A stretch of 64,000 bases of DNA from JAWCLZ01 sp038850275. GTDB taxonomy: Archaea > Halobacteriota > JAWCLZ01. Positions 25,929 to 34,903 of this stretch are shown here, piece by piece; the first letter of the stretch is position 1, and each line of letters begins with the position of its first letter. Position numbers and translations under genes: made by a program. The notes under the pieces were generated by a model, which saw only the letters and a list, made by a program, of their open reading frames with translations, did no database searches and had not been told where the DNA came from. Location of the stretch: NCBI GenBank assembly GCA_038850275.1, contig JAWCLZ010000007.1:3994-67993 (forward strand), written 5' to 3'.

Positions 25929-27627
25929 ATCGCTTTAACAGTTCTTCAGCTGATAGAGTATTAAGCACATCCTTCGCTTCCAACCAACCGCGGCGTGCAG
26001 TGGCAACACCATACTTCATTAGATCAAGAGAAGCTATGGAGTGCGCATCTGTGCCTATGCTAATTGCAACGCCATATTCCTTTGCTTTCCTTGCATCAAC
26101 ATCTCTCAAATCAAGTCTATCCGGGCTAGCGCTTATCTCAAGCGCGGTTTCAGTTTGAGCTGCTACTTCGAAGATTTTCTCAACATCAACTTCATAGGGA
26201 GCTCTTTTCTCAATCAATCTACCAGTGGGATGGCTTATTATATCTACGTGTTCATTCTCCATAGCGGATATGATTCTAGAGGTTATTTTTTCTTTAGACT
26301 GGCGAAAGCCAGAATGTATGCCAGCAATCACCAATTCAAATTGCTTTAACTCAGCATCGCTGAAGTCTATTTCCCCATTGCTTAAAATATTTACCTCTAC
26401 CCCTGAGATTATTTTGAAGTCTTTGAACTTCATATTCAATTCCCTTATTTCCCTTCTCTGCTCATGGATCTCCTCAGCTTCCAAGCCAGCTGCTACGCCA
26501 AGTGACTTTGAATGATCGCATATTGCAATGTATTCATAGCCCCGCTGCTTCGCTGCCATTGCCATTTCCTGTATACTTGCACTTCCATCGCTCCATTTGG
26601 TGTGCACGTGGAGATCGCCCTTTATCTCTCTATAATCAACAAGCTTGGGCAGTTTACCCTGCTTCGCTGCTTCAATTTCACCTTGGTCTTCGCGCAACTC
26701 AGGAGGTATATATTGCAATCCCAAAAGGTTATAGACCTCTTCCTCTGTTTCTCCACCGATTTTTCTCTCCCCACGGAAAACTCCATATTCATTTATCTTC
26801 AAATTCAGCTTGCTTGCCATTTCTCGAAGTTTTATGTTATGGGCTTTAGATCCAGTGAAATACTGCAATGCAGCACCCCAGCAACTCGGGTCAACTACTC
26901 GAAGATCGATTTGAAGATTGTCCTTAGAGAGAATACTTGCTTTAGTTTCACCAATGGCGAGGACTTCTTTAACCAATGGGAGAGAGGTAAATGCTTTCAT
27001 CACCGCAGCAGGCTCCTTTGAAGCAGCGAGTATGTCTATATCTCCAATAGTTTCCTTCATACGCCTTATGCTTCCAGCTGCCTCGATCTGCTCAACCTCT
27101 TTCACCTGCTTCATATATTTTATTATCTCTTCAGCAGCTGGGAGAGCAATGCCCAAGAGCATTCTCCCAGTTCTCGCTCTAATCATTTGAATGCCGCGCA
27201 AAATATTTTCCTCACTCTTAGCACCCATCCTAGGTAGCTTTCGAATTCTATGCTCGAGTGCTGCTTTTTCAAGTGCTTCTAAGCTATCTATGCCTAGTTT
27301 TTCATAGAGCAACTTCGCTATCTTAGGTCCAACTCCTGGTACTTTCTGGATTTCAATCAACCCAGCTGGGAACTCTTTCCTAAGATCCTCGAGGTATTTG
27401 CACTTATTGGTGGTTAAATATTCGTGGATCTTGAGAGCTATGCTCTCCCCCACTCCTGGGATTTCCATTAATTTATCCACACTAGTGTAGCTCTCAATGG
27501 GAACTGGAAGGTTTTCTATGCTTCTAGCTGCTTCTCTATATGCAGCTATGCGATAGATGCTTTCTCCCTTTAATTCAAGTAAATCAGCGATTTCAAACAG
27601 CACCTGAGCCACTTCTGGATTTCTCAT
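25921..27627 (-). CDS. polX: Family X DNA polymerase with PHP phosphoesterase domain
   Basis: Gap-filling repair polymerase of 568 residues. N-terminal helix-hairpin-helix motifs (IPGVGESIALKIHEYL and VPGVGPKIAKLL) precede the polymerase palm with metal-binding GDIDIL and IDLRVVD. The C-terminal PHP domain starts near 335 with GDLHVHTKWSDGSASIQEM and ends with ISIGTDAHS. PHP supplies 3'-exonuclease or AP-endonuclease activity in bacterial PolX. It is a plausible polymerase for the Ku/LigD-type system 30 kb away, but that is inference. Confidence 0.95.
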   Translation of the reverse strand: MRNPEVAQVLFEIADLLELKGESIYRIAAYREAARSIENLPVPIESYTSVDKLMEIPGVGESIALKIHEYLTTNKCKYLEDLRKEFPAGLIEIQKVPGVGPKIAKLLYEKLGIDSLEALEKAALEHRIRKLPRMGAKSEENILRGIQMIRARTGRMLLGIALPAAEEIIKYMKQVKEVEQIEAAGSIRRMKETIGDIDILAASKEPAAVMKAFTSLPLVKEVLAIGETKASILSKDNLQIDLRVVDPSCWGAALQYFTGSKAHNIKLREMASKLNLKINEYGVFRGERKIGGETEEEVYNLLGLQYIPPELREDQGEIEAAKQGKLPKLVDYREIKGDLHVHTKWSDGSASIQEMAMAAKQRGYEYIAICDHSKSLGVAAGLEAEEIHEQRREIRELNMKFKDFKIISGVEVNILSNGEIDFSDAELKQFELVIAGIHSGFRQSKEKITSRIISAMENEHVDIISHPTGRLIEKRAPYEVDVEKIFEVAAQTETALEISASPDRLDLRDVDARKAKEYGVAISIGTDAHSIASLDLMKYGVATARRGWLEAKDVLNTLSAEELLKRFK

Positions 27628-27698
27628 TTGAAGCTATATTTTAGGGATAAGGCCAATATAATCCTTCTTACAATTTATTTGATGGAGATGTATTAAAA

Positions 27699-28478
27699 AT
27701 GGAAATCAGAATTTATAAGAAACTAGAATTGAATCAACCCATAATGCTAGCGGGTGCTCCTGGGATGGGATTAGTTGCTAAGCAAGTGGTTGATTACTGC
27801 ATTGCAAAGCTTCATTCAGAGTTAATTGGAGCCATCCCCGCTCCCTATGACCATCAACCCATTGCTATCTTCGATAAATATGGCTTGCTTCAGCCATTGA
27901 GACAGAGGGATCCCTATCGATTTTATATCTCAAGGCGTGATGATAAACGCGATTTAATATTCTTCAGCGCTGACCTCCAACCCTCTCTTCCCGAGAGGCA
28001 AAATGAACTTGCAGATGTAGTTGCATTAGCTGCTATGCAGCTTAATGTGAGAAGAATATATACAACTGCTGCATTACCTGTTCCAACCCGAGTTGATGTG
28101 CCTAGAATATATGGAGTGGCATCTAAGCCTGAGTTAATGAGCTTTTTAACCGATAGAGGAGTAATTCCCATGGCAGGTGAAGTGAGTGGCTTCAATGGAG
28201 TGTTAATTGAATATGCTTGGAGGCGTGGGATTGAAGCTATTTGTTTACTTGGCGAGACTTATGTTTATCACATTGGCAATCCCTATGATCCAGTTGACTA
28301 CAAAGCTTCACTTGCATTGGTCAAAAAATTATCAGAACTGGAGGGATTTGAAATAGATACAGCAGAATTAGAGAGCGAGGCGAAGAGATGCGATGAGCGT
28401 ATTAGGGGCTTGGAGAGAGAGTTTGAGAAAAAAACCCAAGCGCTTAAATCCACAGATGACCTGCGCTATATAGGGTAA
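27699..28478 (+). CDS. PAC2 family protein (proteasome assembly chaperone-like)
   Basis: 259 residues. The N-terminal PMLAGAPGMGLVAKQVVDY-like segment (IMLAGAPGMGLVAKQVVDY), followed by FFSADLQPSLPERQNELADVV and GEVSGFNGVLIEYAWRRGI, are PAC2/COG2047 marks. The C-terminal 40 residues are a charged helix, probably coiled coil. Relatives are ATP-grasp-associated chaperones for 20S proteasome assembly in eukaryotes. The archaeal role is not settled. PAN, the proteasome ATPase, is at 41 kb. Confidence 0.85.
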   Translation: MEIRIYKKLELNQPIMLAGAPGMGLVAKQVVDYCIAKLHSELIGAIPAPYDHQPIAIFDKYGLLQPLRQRDPYRFYISRRDDKRDLIFFSADLQPSLPERQNELADVVALAAMQLNVRRIYTTAALPVPTRVDVPRIYGVASKPELMSFLTDRGVIPMAGEVSGFNGVLIEYAWRRGIEAICLLGETYVYHIGNPYDPVDYKASLALVKKLSELEGFEIDTAELESEAKRCDERIRGLEREFEKKTQALKSTDDLRYIG

Positions 28479-28559
28479 GTTTTCAAAAATTAAACAAAGC
28501 TATAATTTAAATCGGCCTGCGATCTTTCAAGCATTGCGGGGCTATTTTAGATCCTATAT

Positions 28560-29615
28560 TTATCTTTTGAAATATCCTACTACTTCCCTACTTATCAATT
28601 CAAGCATATCGCAGTACTGCTTGCGTGAAACAAGAGGGGTTAATATAACGTGCCTGCAGCCGGCTTTAATGTATTCCTCGATCCTTTTTATGCACATCTC
28701 AGGGGTGCCTATTAGATAGCGCTTTTCTAGGATTTCAAAAGGAATCTCTCTCGCTGCGCTTTTCATTCTCTCAACGTTCTCTTTATTGAATTCAAAGCTG
28801 AAGAGGTCTCCCACATTTGGTATCTCGATTCTATATCCAATGCTCTCTAAAAATTCCTTCTTCTTAGGTGAAAGAAGGAATAGCATTTTAGCTGGTAAAT
28901 CTGCAATTTGCTTTGCCTCTTCGTAATCCTCATGCACAACAATATATAGAAACATGCAGGGATCGATTTTCTCGACTTCTCTACCAGTGGCTTTGGCTAT
29001 GCTTTTGATCTTCCTCAATACTTCACTATAACTCTCAGGGCTCAAACCCATGGGTATCCAGCCATTTCCAAGCTCAGCTGTCAATTTGATAGTTTGCTTG
29101 GAATTACCAGCTATATAGATTGGAGGATGGGGTTTTTGAACTGGTTTAGGCATGATGAAGGCATTCTTGAGCTTGAAGTATTTACCCTCAAAATCCACTT
29201 TCTCTTGGCTTAAAAGCATTTGAACTATTAATATACTCTCTCTCATTTTTAAAGCTGGTTTATCCCAGCTTATCCCATAGGGGTTGAGATTCATGGCCTC
29301 GCCAGCGCCCAGTCCCAAGATTGCCCTTCCTTTGGAAATAACATCAAGGGTCATGAGATGCTGAGCCAGCACCGCTGGATGATGTCTATATACATCGCTG
29401 ACGCAAGTGCCTAGGGTTACGCGCTTTGTCACAAAAGCACAAGCGGTTAAAACACTCCAAGCCTCGAATGCATCCCATCTTTTAATTCCAATTCCCACTA
29501 GGTGATCAGGCGTAAAAAGAGAATCGAAATTTGCTTTATCAGCATAGGCAGCTACTCTCAAGATCAAATCCATAGGATGCAGAGGTAGCTGCAGGCCAAA
29601 TTTAATTTTTTCCAT
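28560..29615 (-). CDS. Luciferase-like F420-dependent oxidoreductase (Mer-like)
   Basis: 351 residues with the bacterial luciferase TIM-barrel pattern of the F420 branch: IKFGLQLPLHP, FDSLFTPDHLVG, VTLGTCVSDVYRHHPAVLAQ (the nonprolyl cis-peptide region), and LGLGAGEAMNLNPYGI. Relatives include methylene-tetrahydromethanopterin reductase (Mer) and F420-dependent alcohol or sugar dehydrogenases. Mer proper is about 320-330 residues, so I do not name it Mer. It is the last gene of a minus-strand operon (DUF63, SpoIIM-like, proS), 7 nt after proS. Confidence 0.82.
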   Translation of the reverse strand: MEKIKFGLQLPLHPMDLILRVAAYADKANFDSLFTPDHLVGIGIKRWDAFEAWSVLTACAFVTKRVTLGTCVSDVYRHHPAVLAQHLMTLDVISKGRAILGLGAGEAMNLNPYGISWDKPALKMRESILIVQMLLSQEKVDFEGKYFKLKNAFIMPKPVQKPHPPIYIAGNSKQTIKLTAELGNGWIPMGLSPESYSEVLRKIKSIAKATGREVEKIDPCMFLYIVVHEDYEEAKQIADLPAKMLFLLSPKKKEFLESIGYRIEIPNVGDLFSFEFNKENVERMKSAAREIPFEILEKRYLIGTPEMCIKRIEEYIKAGCRHVILTPLVSRKQYCDMLELISREVVGYFKR

Positions 29616-29622
29616 CTTTCAA

Positions 29623-31056
29623 TCAATATGGCTTTGCTAATAACACTATTTTTTCACTTTCCCTGCCGCAGACCGCGCATTTACCTCGCTTATTCTCGTT
29701 TATTGCTTCGCCAAGTAAACTCGCATCTACATCGTTTTCCATTTTATGAGCACATTCCTCACTCTCGCACCACGAGAGTTTAACTATACCTTTTCCAGCG
29801 AATTTTTTAGCTTCTTCAATGGTTGAGCAGCTATAGATTCTTGATTCAAATTCCCTTTGAGCTTTGCTCCTCATTGTTTCCAAGATTTCCTCGAATTTCT
29901 GAGGAATTATTTTAATTAAATCTACAAGGGGGATAACTTCTCTTTCACCTGTATCACGCCTTGCAAGGGTGAAGCAATTTTGCTTTACATCTCGAGGGCC
30001 AATTTCAATTCTAATTGGTACGCCCTTGAGTTCCCACTTATAAAATTTAGCGCCTGGTCTATCGCTTGAGTCATCTAGCACAACTCGATAGTTCGCTTTC
30101 TTTAGTTCTTCATAAACTACTTTGCAAACCTCAAGTACTTCTTTGCTTTCCTCCTCGCCAAATAATATGGGTATGATCACAATTTGAATTGGAGCTACTT
30201 CAGGTGGCAAGATAAGGCCTCTGTTATCGCCGTGTATACTTATAACTGCTGCTATGCATCTCTCTGAAATTCCATAGCAAGTTTGATGTATTAGTTTCTG
30301 CTCACCTTTTTCATCTTCATAAGTTATTTCAAATGTTTTAGAAAAGTTGGTTCCAAGGTGGTGCACTGTTCCTATCTGCAGAGTTTTGCCATCGGGCATG
30401 ATTGTTTCCACAGCTATTGTATAATCTGCGCCTGGGAATTTATCCCATTCAGGCCTTTTAGAGATTATATGCGGAATACCCAGCCTTGTGAAGAACTCGC
30501 TATATATCTTTAGAGCCTCCTTAACTTGACGCTCAGCATCTTCCCAAGTAGCGTGTGCAGTATGCGCTTCTTTAAATGAAGTTACTTCACGCTGGCGTAT
30601 GAGCGGGCGAGTATGCTTGGTTTCATATCTGAAGACATTGACGAGTTGATAGATCTTAAATGGTAAATCAGCGTGTGATCTAATCCATAGCTTGAACATT
30701 GGATAAATAGCGGTTTCAGAAGTTGGCCTTAAGGCAAGTGGAACCTCGAGTGTACTCTTTCCTCCCTTTGTTACCCAGTATACTTCATTTTCAAAGCCTT
30801 TGATATGCTCTGCTTCCTTCATGAACTCCGTCTCAGGTATTAATAATGGAAAGAGTATTTCGTTGTGATCTCTATCTAAAATGGACTTTAAAATGCCGAA
30901 AACCAAGTTGCGAAGCTTGAAGCCAAAGGGATACCATACGTAGATTCCTTTAACAGGATATCTAACATCTATTATCTCTGCCTCGCTTAGAAGTTCACTG
31001 TACCACTCGCTAAAGTTCTTTTTCTCAGGCAATTTTCTGCTTTTCTCCTCGATCAA
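29623..31056 (-). CDS. proS: Prolyl-tRNA synthetase (archaeal/eukaryotic type)
   Basis: 477 residues. Class II motifs: motif 2 RYETKHTRPLIRQREVTSFKEAH-like (conserved TRPLIRQREV), the RPTSETA substrate loop, and motif 3 near GISERCIAAVISIHGDNRGL. The anticodon-binding domain follows (about 285-400). The C-terminal zinc domain has paired cysteines (CESEEC and CAVC) and ends in the conserved Tyr (KPY). It lies 4 nt after the SpoIIM-like gene, in one operon. Confidence 0.96.
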   Translation of the reverse strand: MIEEKSRKLPEKKNFSEWYSELLSEAEIIDVRYPVKGIYVWYPFGFKLRNLVFGILKSILDRDHNEILFPLLIPETEFMKEAEHIKGFENEVYWVTKGGKSTLEVPLALRPTSETAIYPMFKLWIRSHADLPFKIYQLVNVFRYETKHTRPLIRQREVTSFKEAHTAHATWEDAERQVKEALKIYSEFFTRLGIPHIISKRPEWDKFPGADYTIAVETIMPDGKTLQIGTVHHLGTNFSKTFEITYEDEKGEQKLIHQTCYGISERCIAAVISIHGDNRGLILPPEVAPIQIVIIPILFGEEESKEVLEVCKVVYEELKKANYRVVLDDSSDRPGAKFYKWELKGVPIRIEIGPRDVKQNCFTLARRDTGEREVIPLVDLIKIIPQKFEEILETMRSKAQREFESRIYSCSTIEEAKKFAGKGIVKLSWCESEECAHKMENDVDASLLGEAINENKRGKCAVCGRESEKIVLLAKPY

Positions 31057-31060
31057 TCTA

Positions 31061-31681
31061 TCACCTCAAGAGGAATATTATCAATGGAGTGATTGAAATT
31101 TCCACGAGTGCTGCGATGAATAGCAATGGAACGACCAAAAATATATAAATACTCAAGCCCTTTTTAAACTCTCTCCTTAGATTTCCATTGCCCAAGATTA
31201 CCTTAATAACTTCTACTCCTAAGCGAAAGCCTATCGCCACGCTTATTAAAATCATAGGCACCTCTATAATACCGTGAGGAACGAGGCCAGCTATTATATA
31301 TTGAGAGCCCATCTTTTGCTGCACTTCATAGATAACTAAGCCAATTATCCAACCATTGTATGCGAGGAATGCGAGTGATAGCACGCCGAAGCAAAGGCCA
31401 AGGAGAAGGGCTAGGAAACTTAGAATTGTATTCTGCGCGAATATTCTAAGCATTAATACTGGTAGGGGATAGTCTTTGAATTCCGCGAATTCCTTCATGA
31501 TCTCTTCCACAGTCGACTTAATCGCTTCAGGATTGACTTGAGAATATTGATAGCCAGCAACCATTGAGCCGAAGAATACCCCAGCAGCTAGCAATATATA
31601 GAGTTTGAGGTCGCTTATGTACATCAGTATTTCCTTAGCATTAGGTCTTTTGAGCATTGCAATTGGCCACCTATACCGCAA
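31061..31681 (-). CDS. Stage II sporulation protein M-like membrane protein (DUF95)
   Basis: 206 residues with about five membrane helices (near 29-45, 75-100, 104-125, 140-160, 180-203). It includes the family pattern of NTILSFLALLLGLCFGVLSL followed by VPHGIIEVPMILIS. SpoIIM is widespread outside sporulating bacteria; its archaeal role is unknown. It overlaps DUF63 by 11 nt and precedes proS by 4 nt. Confidence 0.82.
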   Translation of the reverse strand: MRYRWPIAMLKRPNAKEILMYISDLKLYILLAAGVFFGSMVAGYQYSQVNPEAIKSTVEEIMKEFAEFKDYPLPVLMLRIFAQNTILSFLALLLGLCFGVLSLAFLAYNGWIIGLVIYEVQQKMGSQYIIAGLVPHGIIEVPMILISVAIGFRLGVEVIKVILGNGNLRREFKKGLSIYIFLVVPLLFIAALVEISITPLIIFLLR

Positions 31682-32519
31682 ATGCCATTCTTAAGGTGTT
31701 TCTAATCCCAGGTGCAAAGCCAATTATAAGCATTGCGAGTTTCATTAAATTTGCAAAGTCTTTACTGTCCTCCATGTATTTATCGACTGCGTAAAGAGCA
31801 GGAATGAAAACAAGCAGCTTAAGGGGGATCATGATCAAAGCCGTGCCAGCTAAGCTGATTAAAAATGTTGGTAGAACATGCTGCTCGATATAGCCAAGAT
31901 GATCCATTCCAACATAGGTGGAAGCTGCATCGCAGAGGTGAGCAGCAATAATAGCTAAATTCACAGTGCCCATTAAAAAGCTCAAGTTAAGTAGCTTTGC
32001 CACTAGAAATACAATTGCAGATAATCCAAGCCCTATTCCAAATACTGCAAAGAAAACCCAGGGCCTCGCAAGAGATTGAGTTGAAAATAATATGCCAAGG
32101 TTAATCAAGCTAAAAAAGCTGCCAGTTAAAGCAAATAAACAATATGAGTTATTTATTACCCTAGCATTTTCCAAGAGCATTGAAATATAAAGAGAGGTTA
32201 TGCAGAACGTGAAAACCACGATATAGATTAAAGGAGTGATTAAGAAGTACTTCAAGGGAGGCTGAACTATTTCAGCATCTTCAATTACTCTTAAACTTGA
32301 GCCAGCGAGTATATATGGCGAGACCGAGAAAATAAAGCGATCGCTCACCTCTACGTGGAAGTAATGCAGCAGCCTTAAAATCCCAAAGATTGCAAAGCAA
32401 AGAACTATGGCGTAGGTGAGGGTATTCACTATATTATATGGCTGATCATAAATCACAGGGTATACATAGTATTTATAAATGAATTGCTGAATACTATCTA
32501 GCAAATTCATAGCATTCAC
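31671..32519 (-). CDS. DUF63 family membrane protein
   Basis: 282 residues with about seven to eight hydrophobic helices. The family fingerprint is visible: an N-terminal YPVIYDQPYNIVNTLTYA, a central AHLCDAASTYVGMDHLGY with its conserved His/Asp, and an APGIRNTLRMAF end. The function is unknown. The gene heads the operon of SpoIIM-like, proS and the F420-type enzyme. Its start is only a few nt from the divergent egsA start; ATG 32510 is an alternative start. Confidence 0.8.
   Translation of the reverse strand: MNAMNLLDSIQQFIYKYYVYPVIYDQPYNIVNTLTYAIVLCFAIFGILRLLHYFHVEVSDRFIFSVSPYILAGSSLRVIEDAEIVQPPLKYFLITPLIYIVVFTFCITSLYISMLLENARVINNSYCLFALTGSFFSLINLGILFSTQSLARPWVFFAVFGIGLGLSAIVFLVAKLLNLSFLMGTVNLAIIAAHLCDAASTYVGMDHLGYIEQHVLPTFLISLAGTALIMIPLKLLVFIPALYAVDKYMEDSKDFANLMKLAMLIIGFAPGIRNTLRMAFAV
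32468..32479 (+). promoter_or_regulatory. TATA-like box for egsA, inside the DUF63 coding start
   Basis: GTATTTATAAAT on the plus strand predicts a transcript start near 32500, ahead of the egsA start. It lies within the first codons of the divergent DUF63 gene, so the two promoters must overlap coding sequence. Confidence 0.45.
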
Positions 32520-32532
32520 TCTGGTGGTTTTG

Positions 32533-33588
32533 TTGAAAGAGACACGCTACATGCAACTACCGCGAATCGTAGTCGTTGGCCACGATGTGATTTATGATAT
32601 TAGTAAGGTTTGCAAAGACCTTAAACTTAGTGGAAGAGCATTGATTGTAACAGGCAGCTTGACAAAGGAGATCGCTGGGGATACTGCTAAGGATGTACTT
32701 GAAGATGCTGGCTATGAGGCAGAGTTGATTATAACGAAGAATGCATCAATGGCTGAAGTTGAAAAGGTTAAAAAAGCTGCGAAAAAATCGCAGACAAGTT
32801 TTTTACTTGGTGTGGGAGGTGGACGTTGTATAGATATTGCAAAGCTCGCTTCCACTCAGCTTAATATACCTTTTTTAAGCGTGCCAACTGCTGCTTCTCA
32901 CGATGGAATTGCTTCAGCTAGAGCATCGATAGATCAAGGGGGTAGTTCGATTTCAATTGAAGCTCAAGCACCCCTTGCGTTGATCGCTGATACCAGAATA
33001 ATAATGTCAGCTCCCTACAAACTTCTTGCATCTGGATGTGGAGATTTAATTTCAAATACCACTGCAGTGCTAGACTGGCAGCTTGCATATAAATTGAAAA
33101 ATGAACCTTATAGTGAATATGCAGCTGCCCTCTCTCAAATGGCAGCTCAAATAATAGAAGATCAAGCGCAAACTATTAGAAAAGGCCTTGAAGAATCAGT
33201 GCGTATAGTGGTTAAAGCTCTAGTTTCCTCGGGCGTTGCCATGAGCATCGCTGGCTCCTCAAGACCTGCAAGTGGCAGTGAGCATAACTTCAGCCATGCA
33301 TTGGATCAAATTGCACCCAAGCCAGCGCTCCATGGCGAGCAATGCGGCGTGGGAGCGATAATGATGATGTATCTCCATGGCGGTGACTGGGTTAAAATTA
33401 GGGATACCCTTAAGACAATTGGAGCTCCCACGAATGCAAGTGAGCTTGGAATCGATGGTCGTTATATAGTTAAAGCACTAATGCATGCTCATAAGATTAG
33501 ACCAGAGCGCTATACAATTTTAGGCAGCTCAGGTTTAACTGAAGAAGCTGCTGAGAAACTAGCGCGAAAAACAGGTGTGATCTCCTAG
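32533..33588 (+). CDS. egsA: sn-glycerol-1-phosphate dehydrogenase
   Basis: Reduces dihydroxyacetone phosphate to sn-glycerol 1-phosphate, the backbone of archaeal ether lipids. 351 residues. GVGGGRCIDIAK is the NAD(P) loop. The zinc/active site appears in TAASHDGIAS, SGSEHNFSHALD and ALHGEQCGVG. TTG 32533 follows GGTGG (32523-32527) by 5 nt; GTG 32524 is less likely, and ATG 32551 would trim the first strand. This gene is the strongest single marker of an archaeal membrane. Confidence 0.95.
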   Translation: MKETRYMQLPRIVVVGHDVIYDISKVCKDLKLSGRALIVTGSLTKEIAGDTAKDVLEDAGYEAELIITKNASMAEVEKVKKAAKKSQTSFLLGVGGGRCIDIAKLASTQLNIPFLSVPTAASHDGIASARASIDQGGSSISIEAQAPLALIADTRIIMSAPYKLLASGCGDLISNTTAVLDWQLAYKLKNEPYSEYAAALSQMAAQIIEDQAQTIRKGLEESVRIVVKALVSSGVAMSIAGSSRPASGSEHNFSHALDQIAPKPALHGEQCGVGAIMMMYLHGGDWVKIRDTLKTIGAPTNASELGIDGRYIVKALMHAHKIRPERYTILGSSGLTEEAAEKLARKTGVIS

Positions 33589-33598
33589 GGTGATAGAT

Positions 33599-34045
33599 AT
33601 GGTTGAGGCAGAAACGATTGTTACATTAATTGGGGTTAAGCTCGCTAAAGTTGGTGAGGAGTTCATCTTCTTAGGGGGCACCAATGAGTGCGAGGGCTGC
33701 AAATTGAAAAATGCTTGTTTAAATCTTGAGGTTGGGAAGAAGTATAGAATTATTAGCAAAAGAGAGGGAATTCAACACGAGTGTGCAGTCCACGACCAAG
33801 GTGTTTGTCCAGTGGAAGTGGTGGAGGCGCCGATTATCGCTGCGATCGATGCCAGGCGAGCATTTGCAGGTTCGAAAATCAGTTATGAGCCATTGAGATG
33901 TGAAAGGAACTGCGGGCTCTATAATCTATGCCATCCAGAGGGCGTTAAAGCTGGAGAGAAATATACCATAATTAATGTCGTTGGAGATCCTCCTGAAACA
34001 TGCCGCCTTGGATATAATTTAAAACTGGTGGAACTTAAGAGATAG
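33599..34045 (+). CDS. UPF0179 cysteine-rich protein
   Basis: 148 residues with eight conserved cysteines in CxxC/CxxxxC arrangements (GTNECEGCKLKNACLNL, HECAVHDQGVCPVEV, RCERNCGLYNLCHPEG). The layout suggests metal or iron-sulfur binding. This family is confined to euryarchaea and has no assigned function. ATG 33599 follows GGTGAT by 5 nt. It lies 10 nt after egsA, apparently co-transcribed. Confidence 0.88.
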   Translation: MVEAETIVTLIGVKLAKVGEEFIFLGGTNECEGCKLKNACLNLEVGKKYRIISKREGIQHECAVHDQGVCPVEVVEAPIIAAIDARRAFAGSKISYEPLRCERNCGLYNLCHPEGVKAGEKYTIINVVGDPPETCRLGYNLKLVELKR

Positions 34046-34047
34046 CT

Positions 34048-34809
34048 CTAGGGTGGTTGGACTTTCTCTTCTTTCACTTCTTGTTTAACTTCCTCTTTCG
34101 GCTTAACTTCCTCTTTTGGTTTAACTTCCTCTTTTGCGGGCTCCTCTTTAGCAGGTTTCTTATAGGTTTCTAGGAATGAGACGCTTTTAAGATCAATTCT
34201 ATTCAATATCTCATTTGCAATTTGCATTTTGGAGAATAATAAGCGCGAATTTAATGCTTGTTGAGATGGGACTATGATTGTTGCATTTTCCCCTTCAACT
34301 TTTACTTCGAGCTTCAATCCAGTGTAAGCTTGAATCAATCCCTTTATTTTTTCCTCAGCGCTCACGAGTCTTTCCTCAATTTTATATTCATAAGTTAAAG
34401 TTTCCCCAGCAAGGGGGTGATTGAAATTAACTCTTGCTCTCCCTCCAACTATATTTTCCACCACTCCAGTTTTATTGCCAATGGTTACCCTTTGGCCAAT
34501 ATGCGGTTTAATGCCAAGTTTTTTAACAGGTATGGTTTCTATTAATTCAAGCTTCTTTGGACCAACGCCTTTCTCAGGCCCAAAGGTTACAGTTCCTTGA
34601 TAGCCCACTGGCTTGCCAACTAAGTCTTCATCAAGTCCAGGTAAAACGTGGCCTGCGCCAACGATTATCACGACAGGGCCATAAATAGTATTTTTATTAT
34701 AAATATTGTGCTCTTTTGCGATATTTTCATCAGTAGTATCAAATACGCGGTTATCTTGCAGCTTGCCAGTGTAAGATAGCTTTATGAAATCTCCTTTTTG
34801 AATCGTCAT
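34048..34809 (-). CDS. FKBP-type peptidyl-prolyl isomerase, long archaeal form
   Basis: 253 residues. The FKBP domain (GDFIKLSYTGKLQDNRVFDTT, GAGHVLPGLDEDLVGKPVG) holds an inserted SlyD-like flap (about 85-135, IGQRVTIGNKTGVV). A middle domain of about 75 residues follows (VSAEEKIKGLIQAYTG). The tail is an acidic/basic linker of repeated KPKEEV units. ATG 34809 (MTIQKGDF) is preferred; an upstream in-frame ATG at 34827 would add six residues. It converges on UPF0179 with 2 nt between stops. Confidence 0.93.
   Translation of the reverse strand: MTIQKGDFIKLSYTGKLQDNRVFDTTDENIAKEHNIYNKNTIYGPVVIIVGAGHVLPGLDEDLVGKPVGYQGTVTFGPEKGVGPKKLELIETIPVKKLGIKPHIGQRVTIGNKTGVVENIVGGRARVNFNHPLAGETLTYEYKIEERLVSAEEKIKGLIQAYTGLKLEVKVEGENATIIVPSQQALNSRLLFSKMQIANEILNRIDLKSVSFLETYKKPAKEEPAKEEVKPKEEVKPKEEVKQEVKEEKVQPP
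34084..34137 (-). repeat. Three 18-bp tandem repeats encoding KPKEEV in the FKBP tail
   Basis: Near-identical 18-nt units occupy 34084-34101, 34102-34119 and 34120-34137, differing at one to two positions. Each encodes six residues of charged linker, so copy-number change would keep frame. Confidence 0.88.
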
Positions 34810-34903
34810 AAATTGGAATAAAAGCAAAAGAGATATTTAATCCTTTAGATACAGCAAATAGCAAGCAAAATATATCTTCTTGAAAATCGAAATAAATGGA
34901 GAT

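Noticed and set aside
26512..27021. Plus-strand frames opposite polX
   Set aside because: No homology-like motifs, overlaps a family X polymerase with all catalytic residues.
28560..29615. Calling the F420-type protein Mer (methylene-tetrahydromethanopterin reductase)
   Set aside because: Fold and family fit, but length and context do not support this exact reaction; substrate could be another.
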